NCBI GenBank assembly: GCA_010405405.1 | Contig: MU004233.1 | Span: 943,122-1,007,121 of the forward strand | DNA length: 64,000 nt | Origin: Microthyrium microscopicum | Lineage: Eukaryota; Ascomycota; Dothideomycetes; Microthyriales; Microthyriaceae | Reading direction: 5' to 3' | Shown here: in pieces, positions 32,387-44,449 of the stretch | How positions within the stretch are numbered: position 1 is the stretch's first letter | Layout: the number at the start of each line of letters is the position of its first letter | Program-made: the position numbers and the translations under genes | The notes under the pieces: model-generated | Database searches by the model: none | Seen by the model: the letters and a program-made list of their open reading frames with translations, nothing else | Told to the model about the DNA's origin: nothing

Positions 32387-35092
32387 TTATGATTGCCTCC
32401 TGGGTGGTGCGGCGGGCGGTGTACTGCCTTCGGCGTGGGGAATCGTCGTTACGCTGTAATTTGCGTCGCTGTTGGCATATTCGAGCAGCTCGGGAAGATC
32501 CAGATCAAAGGGATCACTGACACGCGAGGCGTTGCGGGGCGAACCACCGCCTGAACGTTCTGTGGGAGAAGGTTGGCCGGCCATTGAGGGTGGGCGGGTT
32601 GGACCGGGACTGCCCCAGGAGGAGGGAAAGGAGAGTGAGAGTGAAGAGGAAGAGCTGGTGCTGCTAAGACGTTCATGTCCGCGCGTGGATCCGCCGCTGG
32701 GTACTCGGGGTGGGCGACCGACGGAGAGGCGGTCGGGGTTTTGTGGGAAGGGTACACGAGGTGAGGAGGTTGGCATGAGAGGGGCTCTTGATTCTGTCCG
32801 ACGGTGATTATTGCGATTGAAGATGTTGATGCCCAGGCCGTTGAAGCGGGGTGAGTGAAGGCTTTCGGGGGAGGCGGAAGCGAAGCCAGAGTCAGCAGAG
32901 CCATTATACTTGTGGCTGCTAATGCTGGAGGCGGCGGTCTTGGTGATTTGAGGGATGCCAGGCATGGTACGTGTTTGAGAGATTGCTGGAGAGTTGGAGT
33001 ATTGAGAGGTCGTGTCGGTAGAGGCCCGCTGTAGGATTTTGGGTGTTGTGCTAGAGGATGCTTCAGGGTCGGCGAAAGGATCAGATATTGGTACAGGATC
33101 TGCAAAGGGGTTCTGGGAGGTAGAAGGCGTTCGTCGGTGGTTGGATCGAGTTGGTGATAAAGGAGAGGAATGTTTGAGATTAGACGATACCATCCCACCG
33201 GCTACTCCAGCTGCAGCAGCCATACCAAAAGCACCCATGGGGAGGAGTGGTGGCTTTGCAGACAATGGTGTTGATAATGGTGTGCCTTGTAGCGAAGCAT
33301 CCCGATTGACGATCCGCAGTGGCGCTGAAGGATCCGGATCGATGAAAGGATTATTGAGATCTGATAGCACAGGATATGCCATTCCACTTATCGATGAGAC
33401 CGATCGCCTATGAGGATCTCCCAAGTTGACCTTTGGAATGGTTGGCAATCCATCCGGAGCATTCCGTGAAACAGCTTTTGGTGGTGGTGCATTGAACGCT
33501 CTGCTGGCTGGCTCACTTGATGATCGTCTTCTTGATGATGTATCCACCTCTTGCATATACGGTGTCCTTTCCAATCCTCTTTCCAAAGCTGGGGTATTCG
33601 AGCGTACTGAGTCGGCCTCATCTCGTCTTGAATTCCGTCCGGAGAAGAACGCGCGCACATTGTCACGGGGACTTGATCTTCTATCGACGACAAAGCTACC
33701 AGAGACAAGATCTCTTGGCTGTTGTCGTCTTCTTCTTAAGCAGAAGAATATAAGCGCACATATCAGCGAGATTGCGACAATTGCAGAGACGGATCCAGCA
33801 ATGATAGCAGTGCTTTTTGCCTTGGATCCTGCAGCGGCTTCCTCAACGGACGCACCAGCTCCTCCACCCATACCACCGCCACCTCCTGTACCAGCTTTTG
33901 GATTTCCTGTAGGCTTATTCCGACCCATATCAGTTCCCACTCCAGTTGCTCCTGGCCTTAACGTTACGCTGGGCGTCATCCATGTGGTGGCTATAATGCC
34001 CGAGGACGTAAATAATACGGGAACGGGTAGTGGTACTCCTTCTGTGTTTACTGGTCCTTGACCAAGCGATACTATCGGCATCGGACCACCAGGTCCAACT
34101 GACTGCAATACGGGAGAGACAACATTTGGACTACCTGATGGGCCTGGTGGCTGATTTGGATCGTGTCCTGACTGAGCTGGATCATGTCCGGGTTGGGCGG
34201 GATCGTGAGGCGTCGATCCAATTCCAGAGCCGCTTCCACCACCAGTTCCTGATCCTGATCCGGAATTTGCACCTGTTGGTCGTGGTTGAGTTGGGTTATT
34301 AGGTTGTGGACTATTAGGTTGCGGGTTATTAGGCTGAGGATTATTCGGACTGTTTGGTGCCACAGGTACAGGTGCTACTACGGCAGGTGTGTTCTAGGGA
34401 TTAACATGTTAGCGACAATTCAAAGACTTTCCTAAAGTTTGGAGAGTTTGTGGTATAAGTCATGTCATGGGAAGCCATGGACTGAGCGGCCAAGTTGGTA
34501 AATCATCCAAAATATCCATATTTTTTCTGTAAAAATTGCACATCTTAGTCTGACATATGGGGAATGAAAATCATTACAATGGTAATGATTTTGCTTCTCG
34601 CCTTTGAATTGTTGATTTTGCATTAGGATTGCAAAGCATTAGAAATTATCTCACCTGTGATGGGGGACTGGTGACCTGAGCAGGTCCAATGCCACCAACT
34701 GCCGCCGAAGATTGTATTGAAGGAGGTAAAGCTACTGGCGGTGCAGGCTGCGGTATAGGATCGGGGGCTGCTGCTGTGGGAGCTGGCGCCGGAGCGGGTT
34801 GAGGATTTGGTGTTGGAGCATTTGGTGTAGGGACTGGAGCAGGAATTATGACGGTGGCTATTTGTTGACCACTTATTCCTGGATAATTCGTTGTAGGTGC
34901 GTATACGGATTTGCTAGATGTTGCTACTGCTGATGTAGCTCCGGCAGGTTTTATCGAAGGGCTTAGAGTTTCTTTCAATGTCGAATTGTTGAGTCCACTT
35001 CCAACGCCACGGCGGACTTTCGTACAGCGCCGGCCACGAAAGGTCGTGAGAGAGGCCATGCAATCGGCCGTAGAAGCGCAGGCATGAGGCAC
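32387..35092 (-). CDS. Pro/Ser-rich single-pass membrane protein, unknown
   Basis: Two exons are clear: about 35092-34655 and 34393-32387. They encode a Pro/Ala/Gly-rich ectodomain, one transmembrane helix (SAIVAISLICALIFFCLRRR, encoded near 33740-33800) and a long Ser/Arg/Pro-rich cytoplasmic tail with many potential phosphosites. This layout resembles fungal cell-wall stress sensors and other Ser/Thr-rich plasma-membrane proteins. I cannot assign it to Wsc or Mid2. The beginning is unresolved: the frame opens at a stop just upstream of about 35104, with the first ATG only at 35056, and no signal peptide is present. A 5' exon carrying one probably lies in 35100-35400, with CASTADCMASL as the mature Cys-containing N-terminus. 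The join at 34655/34393 removes a 261-nt intron, long for this window, which contains a perfect hairpin. Confidence 0.7.
34567..34592. repeat. Perfect 11-bp inverted repeat inside an intron
   Basis: AAAATCATTAC at 34567-34577 is followed by a 4-nt AATG loop and its exact reverse complement at 34582-34592. It lies in the middle of the 261-nt intron of the membrane-protein gene and would form a stable stem in the transcript. Confidence 0.8.
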
Positions 35093-38000
35093 AGGCTTCT
35101 TCTATCGTATCTTGAGGGTGACTGTAGTCCGGTTGGGTATGATCGAGGACGGTTCGTGGGTTGGGTGGCGATGTTGTTGGAGTCGCAAATGTACGGGTCA
35201 GACGAAGAGAGGAACCTGTACAGACGAAAGATCAAGATGGGGTAGATGAGGATCAGAACAGGGCCGTTCGGCAAGGAAGAGAGCAAAGCGCGTCCCAAAC
35301 ACTATGCGAGCAATATGCTTTTTGCCGGCGGGCACAGGTAGTAGGGAGACAGGGCGTAACCCAGACGGGAAACAAAAGCCAGGCGGAAGCATTTAGGGTC
35401 CGAAAGTTAGAAGTACAGTAGAGAGACCAAACAAATGGCAGTATATTGGTTGGACGGGCGGCGACAGAGAGGCCCTTGGGGGGATCTAGCACAGACAGCG
35501 TACGGACATATTTGTCGGTGGGAGGTAGCAAGGCGTCTGGGGGGAGGTACTTTGGTACGTGTAGAGCATATAGTAGTAGAGAGTAGTAGCTAAAGTCTCA
35601 GACGGACAAGCCTGGAGTGAGGGCCCAGGGCACGGTATAGGAGGAGTCTATGACAATCATGGCAGAATTGGGAGCACGGAAGCAGAGGGTCACAGATGCC
35701 TGCGGGGCTCTGTTGGTAAGTCAAGGAAAGTGTAGCAGCGAGACTCGAGGGACCAGTAAACAGTAGGACTGGGGGGAGCGTTTGGTGGGCAAAGCATGCT
35801 GGAATCATATATGAGGCTGTAACCGTTTCAAGCTCTCACTCGTTAAACGCCGAGCGCCTGGGTGGTTGGACCAGGTGTGATGTGGCCTTCCCGCCAATCA
35901 ACAGCGTGAAGAGCACAAACATGGCCGACTGAAGTCTGTCAGAGACCATAAATCGGGGTCTGGGACTGGTTGAGAGCAGTTTGTGATGGAACCAATGTCC
36001 TGAACGTGTCCTGAACGATGAACTGAAGTTGGAGTTGGAGTTGGAGTTGGAGGAAGAGTTTGCCTTGTTGGCGCCCCTTTGCTCTCCTCCACAGCCAACA
36101 CCTGCAGGCTTGGCTTGGCGTGGCTTGCACCAGTCGGTCGAAATATCGAGACATGCTGCTTGGAGTCTGCAACAACATCTCGATATTCTCAGATCTGTAC
36201 TAACCCAATCATCAACGGAGCTGCCCAACCTGGTGCATAGACATTTGCTAGCAGTTAAGCATCGGACTCCTGCTTATATCAGAGCCTCAATAACAGTTCG
36301 CTCCACGGGAGCTCTCGCTGGCCTGCCGTCACTACAAAAATGCGCTGTTTACGTCACGCTCGGTGCCCTTCTCCATTCGGAGAATAATACCGCGCTGCTA
36401 AGGGACTTTGCGGTCTCTGTCGTGCCGAATCTGGGGTACGAGTCGACATGCCGAATGGACTGGCACACATTGCGAAAGGATCACAAATGCACTCGACAAA
36501 TCTAGCCCGCGAGGCCTCCCGGAGGCGTGACATATGCAGCCATCCGCTGTCAATTCAAGCCTCGACTCGGTTTTGTGGACTCGTGGAGTACTGCATAAAT
36601 CCAGCCGCAATGTGTACAGAACGCACCTTGTGCTCCTTCATTCACCCACTCACCCAATCCAACACCAGCGGCGCCACGGCCAGGACTCCCACTTACAGAA
36701 TTATTAGTTGCGTTCACTAAGATCATAACCCGATCTATTCCAGGGTGCGTTTCTCCACAGAAACAACCGTGGTAGTCCAAGCGTATCAGGAGTCGCGGCC
36801 TGTAAACTGTTTCGGTGATCTTGAGGCAACCCTATATCTTGCCAACCAAAAAAGATACAGAACAGCGCAATCCGCCACCAAAGTACATCACGCAACATCC
36901 AATTCTGTAAGGGTGAGGGGGTACCAGAGTCAGTATACATTCTGGCGACGTGCCGTCATGTAAGACCTGCTTCTGCCACTAACCCATGTATGAATAACAT
37001 GCTTCCCCGGCCGGCTAGACCCCTGCTATATTAAGATATAGTGAAATCGACCCAGAGATATAGTTCGCCATTGCCATGCGGTCCGATTCTTGGTAAAAGT
37101 CTCCTAGCGATGACAAGTGACGATCCCGAGGCTGTTGTCTCGTGGCGATACGTCCCACCCGTTCGTTCGACAATGATTGAGGGGTCGACTACTACGGAGA
37201 ATAATATCATTTGTGTGATGTCTAGCACTCCTGAATACGTTTTCCATATCTACTGAGAAGGGTCAGGCCCCAGACGCTTATGTAGTCTCTGGTGAGTTCG
37301 AATATCACTCCAACCAGATGTATGTTTTGAACATTGGATACATGAACGAATCAGGGAAATAAGAAAGATTGACAATGAATATCCTTCAAATCTCAAGGTC
37401 AAGACGCAGCTCTCAAGGTATATTCTGCACCCATCCCGCCACATGTCAGTAAGATTATCTGGGGTGCGGATCACTGATCCGATTGAAAAGCAAACGCCAT
37501 ATGCTGCTAGGTGTTTGACTCAATAGACTACAAGCACCAGCAAAAGATACATACCCTCTCATACAACGAGACAATCTATTGAAACTCCTTCTCCCAACGG
37601 TCAGCCTAACCTACATATCACCCAGCCCGGCTGAAAGCCCAGGTAAGACACCCATATGATCTAGGTAAACAACCGACTTTTTGTCCTGGTTTTGTGTAAC
37701 AACAAACCAGGCTTGGCCTGTTTGAAAATAGAAACTTGCGGCGGCCTTACCGTTTAGGCTTTGCCCGGAGAGTATAACTTTCAAGGTTTCTGGTCAATAT
37801 AAGCTATATCGCCCTAGCGGCGCGACCACCGAGTTGGGAAGGGAACCTGGTACGTTTCTTCTGGAACATATATGGTGAAGACTGACCTCGGCTTGCTGGA
37901 GCTCTGTGTTTGTGTGTCCCGCATTTAAACAACAAGAGGTCGTAGCTGTGGTCATTGGGTGTGGTATAGACGCATCCGTGGACATTGCACCATATCGTGA

Positions 38001-40040
38001 AGTTGCGATTGCAAAGGGTAAAGTATAATCTTTACAACGTGGTCTTGAAAACTGGTAGTTAGATAGTAGAATATCACACATCCTCCTGTCACATACCATA
38101 ATAACTCTGAAGTAATTCAAAGCGCAACCATTGACGGCATCGCGGCAAGCATAGTGCAATGGCGAAGCGAATGTCAAGAACTAAAGCATAGCCTTCCCAT
38201 CCACCAGATCTCTCCAACGATCAACGTAAACCTTCCACAAATTCCAATATAAGGCACTAACTCAACAACCAAAAGCGAAGTATTCTCCACCGCCATTCAG
38301 TTCATTCCTTTCCCCCCACCCATATTGTGCCGACTATATCATAGTCGGTATACGCGGAGACTTATGCAGCTGTGCCGCTCACCAACGCCAGATCCCAACA
38401 CTCTGGATTAGCTCCCATGGCTTGTCACAGCCACGGACACATTTTTCCGCCAGGCATAAGCTTGCGTCTACGTTGGATACCCACTCGTCCAGAAGTAGCT
38501 GGTGAGGCCGGGGGCAACGTACGCTTTTGGTATTTGTATATGAAGTCGCTGGCTGCCGTGGGAACTTTTGTGGTGCTTGAGATAGGTTGTTGAGAGGTCA
38601 CGGTACCTGAATTGGTGGCCCTTAGGACCGGCTGTGAGACTAAGTTATTGTCCTCGGTCGGGATGTGTTGCACTTGGTTTTAGACTGGAGGGTTGGTAGA
38701 TACTAGATTTTGATGTAGGCAGCTTATCGATGTGTAGGCTGTTGGTACCCGTGGATATGTATACTCAGTTTGGGCGGAGAATTCCCGGTTGGGAATAGGT
38801 AGTTCATATTCACAATCTCTCCATGGTAAAGACTCACTGTAGTGATAGAGATAGTCTCGGACGTACATTTTGTCCTATCTTGATGTCGATTGGAAATACA
38901 AATCGACCTTTAGAGTTGTAGCTTTGCGAATCTAGGACGAAAATATACCTGGATAGCGAGCATTTGGAATATTTTTGCATCGCCATCGCCGTACTATCGA
39001 CCTCAGGACATTGGCCTCACTGGCGATTTTGTCCATCGTGGAAACCAGATTCGTAGAGAGGCTAGGCTGCATATTGCAGAGCTGCTTCTAGAACAATGAG
39101 ATAAGATGGGGATCGGTGATTTTGCCCTCAGGCGGTACTCGTGATCTAAGCGTTTTGCAAGGTCTCAATGTCAGAAACTCTGACATATTACCGTTCTGCA
39201 CTTGCAAAAAATCAGATCACATTTCGAATTGATAGAAGAGAAAAGAAAGCGAGGATCGAGTAGATCGAAGCAGTGGGCTTGAAGTTGAAGAACCGCAAGA
39301 TAGAAATGAAGCTAGTGGAGATCACGACAACCCAAAAGAGGAAGGTACACCCGACCATGAGCTACCTTGTAACATCCAGATACTCTCATCTGCCCAACTA
39401 CATTCAATCCACGCAAATCCGATTATCGTCTGGGAGGGCTACTGAATACTCACGATGACCACCTGAAGTCCATCGAGACCAAGTTGCTCGTATTGAAGGA
39501 CTGCAAGTGGTACCTACCTACTTGAAAACATTCGCCTCTCAGAACTATGGTATGCCTTCTCAATGCCTGATAGCAACCCCTTTTCTAATTGCAGAAGCCC
39601 TTCAACCTCCCAAATCTCCGACGGCTCTTCGTAGACTCCAGAACAGAAGTAGAAGAGAACGCATACTCGAGACAAGCGGTAAGTCATCTGGTTAGCAAAT
39701 GTCCACATTGAAGACTGATTCCTCTTCAGTTCTACAACCTGGTCATTTTCATGTCTTCGGTCGGAACTTTCAGTCTTGTGGCGCAGAGAATGATGGATCA
39801 TTCATGACGAACACTATTGCATGAGAATGGTTGCAGTGGTGACATGTTCAATTTTGTACAGAAGCCATTGGCATCGGGAATTGCCGATGACTAGTATTAT
39901 CAACTTGTAAAGTACAACTTGTGTATGCGAAAAGAGGGTGGTATTGACAGCCGTTCTCTGATTAGAAAGGCTATACGTCTTTCCATGATAATATACACAT
40001 CCTGAAACCGAGTTATGCGGTACACTGCTCATATTTCCAT
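35093..40040. other. Five-kilobase gene-poor region
   Basis: The first 800 bp are GA-rich on the plus strand, as expected for the promoter and leader of the minus-strand membrane-protein gene. A TTGGAG hexanucleotide microsatellite lies at about 36025-36053. It explains the Glu/Leu run that opens the 158-codon frame at 36029-36505, which I reject. From 38425 to 38868 a minus-strand frame is open except for one TAA (see findings). At 39500-39700 a plus frame is weakly protein-like. No gene is supported with confidence. Confidence 0.4.
38425..38868 (-). pseudogene. Possible relic ORF with one in-frame stop
   Basis: An ATG at 38868 opens a frame of 62 codons ending in TAA at 38680-38682. The same frame continues for a further 84 codons to 38425. 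The second part reads like protein (SDFIYKYQKRTLPPASPATS followed by a basic RRRK stretch). A CAA-to-TAA change would explain the break. I do not recognise a family and a chance frame is possible. Confidence 0.25.
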
Positions 40041-41383
40041 CTAATCCTCCTCACTATCAAGCTCAATGCCTTCATACGGATCTCGCACAGGCTTGGCCTT
40101 CTCGCGCTCCTCCTCTGCTCGCTTTCCATGTCTCTCCGCGTACTCCTGCACAGCCTCTAGATCCGCTTCAAGTTCCAACCTCTCTTTGATCTCACTCGCC
40201 TTGTCAGCGGAGAAGCGGCCGGTCATTCCTATGTCCTTGAGCTTCTGGCGCAAATGGCGGATCTTTTCTTTGGGTGTATCAAAGTCTTTGAGTTCGCGCC
40301 ACCACATCTTGCGAACACCGCATTGCGTAAGCTGTTTTTGAAGCTTTTTGATTTCAGCGTCGTCGGGGTCTGATGTGTCCTTTGTGGCGGCTTTTGGTTT
40401 GGTGGGTTTGGTTGTCTTGTCTTTCTTGCCTTTCGGTTCGGATGACTTCTTCTTGCGTTTTGGAACTGGTCCATCGTCTATGAGGACGGACATGTCGCTC
40501 TCTGATAAGTTCTCGTCAACTGCTACATCGGGATTTTCTATAGTGGGACTGTTTGGTACGGAGGTTTTCGCTGGCGTCGCCTTCTTGGGGGTAGGTGATT
40601 TTTGTGGTGTTTTCTTGGCCGGTCTCTCCTCAGCAGGAGATTGGTCTTCATCCACATCCATCGCGTCTTCATCTACAGCCTCTTCTTTTGTAGCACCTTC
40701 TTCGGCATCCGATCCATAATCGCTGTCGTCTGAATCCTCTGAATCTTCCACCACTGTTGCTTTTCTTCTGCTGGCCGCAGTGGACTTTGTAGGCTTCGCG
40801 AGAACGGATTGTTTGAGGAGCTCGACGGTGCTGGGAGAGGCAGAGACTTCTGCAGAAAGTTCCGATGCCGAGTCTGGGGTCTCTGATTTCGCAGCCCTTT
40901 TCATCGGCTTGACTTTCTTCGCCGGAGTCACCTTCTCGGCCTTGAGGGTCCCTTTCTTTGCTTTAGGCGCGGCCTTTTGTTTCTTCTTGGGAGTATTGCT
41001 CTCTATGCCTTCGCTAGCGCGCTTCCGTCCACGCTTTGGTTGCTCCTCGATCAATTCCTTTGCAAATTGTTCGTCTTCTTCCTCGGGTTCTTCCGTTCTG
41101 CGCGCCTGGTACGCGTTAGTAACAACAGACAATTAGGAGTTAGTACACCCACGAAATCTTCTTGGATGAACAGCTTGCTCTTCTTATTCCACTCTGCATG
41201 TTGTTTGAACCAGCCCGCGTCTAGGTCAAGTTTTTCCTCAGCTTTCTTTCGCACAAGTGTAACAGTCATGGCGTCTTGATCATCCTCATCGAAGAACGTG
41301 TCGATTGCGCGGCGCAATGCAGTCTCGATTCGCTTGGCGTTCGGAGCCATTATTAATGATGTGGCCACGCGATCGAGGATCAA
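40041..41383 (-). CDS. HIRIP3/CHZ-like histone chaperone (DEK-C-like N-terminus)
   Basis: Exons 41383-41153 and 41105-40041 give 431 aa. The N-terminus (residues about 1-70) is a small helical domain like the DEK C-terminal/HIRIP3 N-terminal fold. The middle is a long Lys/Glu/Ser/Pro nuclear linker with acidic patches (EDSEDSDDSDYGSDAEEG). The C-terminal 100 residues carry the conserved KKLQKQLTQCGVRKMWWREL and RHLRQKLKDIGMTGRFS, matching the HIRIP3 core that binds H2A-H2B, and an acidic tail (ELDSEED) like a CHZ/capping element. The role, histone H2A-type deposition or transcription-linked chromatin work, is inferred from the family. The 47-nt intron has a GTGGGT donor and ACTAAC branch. Alternative older labels are simply transcriptional regulator. 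Confidence 0.8.
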
Positions 41384-42125
41384 TGGAAAAAGGTAAAACG
41401 GTGATCAAAAGAGGATCAATCGGCAGATGTGACTGTTAGTAAACAGCAGTGACGGAGCTGGAAACTGTGTGGGCGGGGAAGCAAAACAGAAAATTGAACT
41501 GACGTCGCGACGCGCCAGGGAACGTGCGCGACATCGTGAACTTGTCACTTTCCAGTCTTCGCATTTTAGCACCACTGCCTTTTCACATTTTCACATTTTG
41601 ATTCTCGAACTCTCTATTCGCTTTGAAGATCATTTCTTATGTCTGTGTTTTTATGTAAGTATAACTCCACGTCTTTGATGGCGAATTGCTCCCACCAAAA
41701 TGTCCCGCATTGGGGATCCAAGCAAGTGCCGGGTGGCAAGAACAACTCTTCCATCTTTCCAACCAAACTACTCTGAAGTCTTTCAAATCCTTACTCTGAC
41801 AAGTAGAGAAGCTCTTGAGTTTGGCATCAGTCATACAATGACACAAGAGAGGCATTTAATGCTGCTTCTAGACTCCTCCCGCGTGCGACATAAAAGGGAC
41901 AGGCCGCTCACCCGCAAAACTTCTTTTAGCCACATGATCAACTTGCAAATAAGACTGAACGTCTCCTCTTTTGATAAAAATTTTACTTTATTTCAATTTG
42001 TTCGTGTCTTCGAACTTCTCTGAGGGCTCGAATCTCGATAATCCTCAGCTTCAACGCTAAACTGCGTTGGCACGACCAGAGCTCTTCACAACTCCAGACG
42101 CTACACAACAATGCCGTGGGTACTA
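41384..42125. other. Promoter of the histone chaperone gene and transposon target flank
   Basis: This holds the upstream region of the minus-strand chaperone gene and the left flank of the transposon. A 107-codon plus-strand frame at 41700-42023 is not recognised and has no family-like segment. The TA at 42124-42125 is the left copy of the transposon target duplication. Confidence 0.4.
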
Positions 42126-42175
42126 CACCCAAACCTAGAATGTGGTTGCGCGCGACTCTCTCCCCCCCATGCATT
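42126..42175 (+). repeat. Left terminal inverted repeat of the Tc1/mariner element
   Basis: This is the outermost 50 bp, beginning CACCCAAACCTAG and containing a GC-rich GCGCGCGA and a run of seven C. It is identical in reverse complement to 45857-45906. Confidence 0.95.
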
Positions 42176-42539
42176 AATTGCTAGTTTTTTCAGGATTCTA
42201 CCAATCACACGCAAAATTGCCTATAGAATTGGAATCTATGAAATTCTACTAATCATAGGTTAATTTCTATGCTAAAGATTTTAGTGCTGGTTTATGGCGT
42301 TAGTATGCTAGATCTTAGTGTTTTGGTATCCAAAATAATTAGCTTCTTTTAGTCTACTAAGATAATATCATCTAGTATTCTACCATAGCATCTAATCTTC
42401 TACCATAGTAATTTAACTATTTTAAGGAGACACCGTTACCAAAACATGTAAGATTTTAGGTATTATTGTATGATATCTAGCTAGTCCCTATTACTTTAAC
42501 TTTCTAAGTCCTATCTTTATCAAATTTCATCACAATTTG

Positions 42540-44050
42540 ACCCTACCACTATTATAGCGCCTATAAAGGAGTCTAAGAAGAAGAAGAAGATTATTCCTTA
42601 GTCTTTACGACGTTCTATACGTAATCCAATTCCCTCCGCTATCGCTAGAGCTAATGGTATTCTTCCTACTACTATATCCTCTTTAATTACTTCAACACCT
42701 CCCTTAAGCTACCCTCTATTACTTCCTCATCCCTTAGGGTCTTCTTTAAGTACTCAAATCGAACTAGAAACTCAGTATCCTAAATCTTAACCACTGCCAG
42801 AATCTCAACTTCCTAAGGTTATAGAAATTGACCAATCAGAGGCCAAGAACGCCACAAACAACGACGAAGATCTTCCTCCCCTTGCTATTAACATAATAAT
42901 AAAGTTTTTGGTTAAATATTAAGGAAAGGAGATAATTATAAAGGCAGAATTCTAACACATACATATCCAATGTCTTTCTAGTCTTTAAGAGGCCTATAAT
43001 TAAGTTGTGCGAGATCAGGATAGGCAGTTTACTACTAAGAACCGTCCACGCTTCAACTATTCGATCTCTTTAAAGTTATTAATTATGTCGTTAACATTAG
43101 TTATGTTAAGGAAGATTGTACCAGATTTTGCTTGCCCGTTGCTTAAACACCCTCTAGAGGCTGATCTTAATCAATTCAAGCCTCTTAACACTAAAATCAA
43201 TAACTAGTAGGAAACATATTAGACTTAGCAACCCAAATTTACCCTACTTCTAGTCTTCAAAGCTTCACAAAGCGCTACAGGAAGTAATAACGTTATCAAA
43301 GCTTCAACTTCTACTATGTCGCGAGAACTTTAAAATCAATGTCTTAAAGCAAGCCAAACGGATCCTACTAACGCTGTTATTACCACTAATTCATAGGCAT
43401 CTCAGAATATACCTAATGCTACTATCTTGTAAGAACTTTGCGAGTTGAAGATGTCTAAATTAATTAATAAGTATAAGTGCCATTATACTACCTATCCTTG
43501 GTATAAGAAGGAGTATTGTTAGGTTAATAGATGCTATAACTATTATATCTTAAGCTAGGATTAGCTTAAGATTTAGGTGAGAGAGTAGGCTCTTACTATA
43601 CTAAATGTAGACTTAACTTAGGCTTCTATAGCTATTTATAACCAGCTTTGACACTATCGTTCTTTATAGTTCCTAAGCAATAATTAGCCTTCTGAAGGTG
43701 TTGCTATTACTAGATCTAGAGTCGTTATATATAATTACCTTAGACTATACCTATCTAGATTAGCTATAACGCCACCTAGTAGTAAAGATATTGCTCCTCC
43801 TATCTCTCTAATACTACGAAATACTACTATTTTTAGTAAGCTAAGTAGCTTTAAGAAGTAGGCGCTAGTTAGGCTTACTAGCGTTAGTAATTAAGATTTA
43901 ACTAATCCTATTGCTATTAAGGTTAAAAAGATTATAGAGATAATGCATAAACGCTTTATGCGTCCCCTTAATGTTATCTATAATAGTTCTTATTATAAAT
44001 AGTTACTTAATCACGGTACAAATAAATATATCTTAAGTTCTATTTAAGAT
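42540..44050 (+). pseudogene. Broken second reading frame inside the transposon
   Basis: One plus-strand frame carries protein-like sequence for about 1.5 kb, interrupted by many TAA/TAG. Recognisable blocks include KESKKKKK near the start, a Ser/Thr/Pro-rich stretch, DQDRQFTTKNRPRFNYSISL (near 43020-43075) and an HKRFMRPLNVIYNSSYY segment near 43950. It is not a transposase and I recognise no family. The basic start and disordered Ser/Thr-rich body could be a DNA-binding accessory protein or a captured passenger gene. It could also be the remains of another element nested within the first. Confidence 0.45.
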
Positions 44051-44449
44051 TATGTTTAGGAATAGTAGTCCAAAGATTAGAGTACTTAAAATCACCCTAG
44101 TCTTGTTAAGAGACACTTTATACGTATTACTAATATAGAATGAGTTTAGTTTTGATAGTATTTGCCCAAAAATCAATATTATAGTTATTCAAAAGTTATA
44201 AATATCTAGCCTAAATACAGAATATTGTAAGGTATTAGCTAAATCTTGCTATTATAATTTAAGATTATGCATAAGCTAGCTAGAATAGGCAATAGACTAA
44301 CTAAAAGAAGTATAGGTTAGGGTTCTAGAATCTAGATCTAATAAAACATAACTTAAGATCTCTACAAAGTGTCTAATCTAGAAGATTACTACTAAAACTC
44401 TACTTTATTACTATACAATCTTTATGACAAAACAAGTAAATTTAATTCT

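Noticed and set aside
36029-36505. 158-codon plus-strand frame starting with a Glu/Leu run
   Set aside because: Its start is the TTGGAG microsatellite; the rest is not protein-like.
41700-42023. 107-codon plus-strand frame next to the transposon
   Set aside because: No homology-like segment; could not be linked to a gene cut by the insertion.
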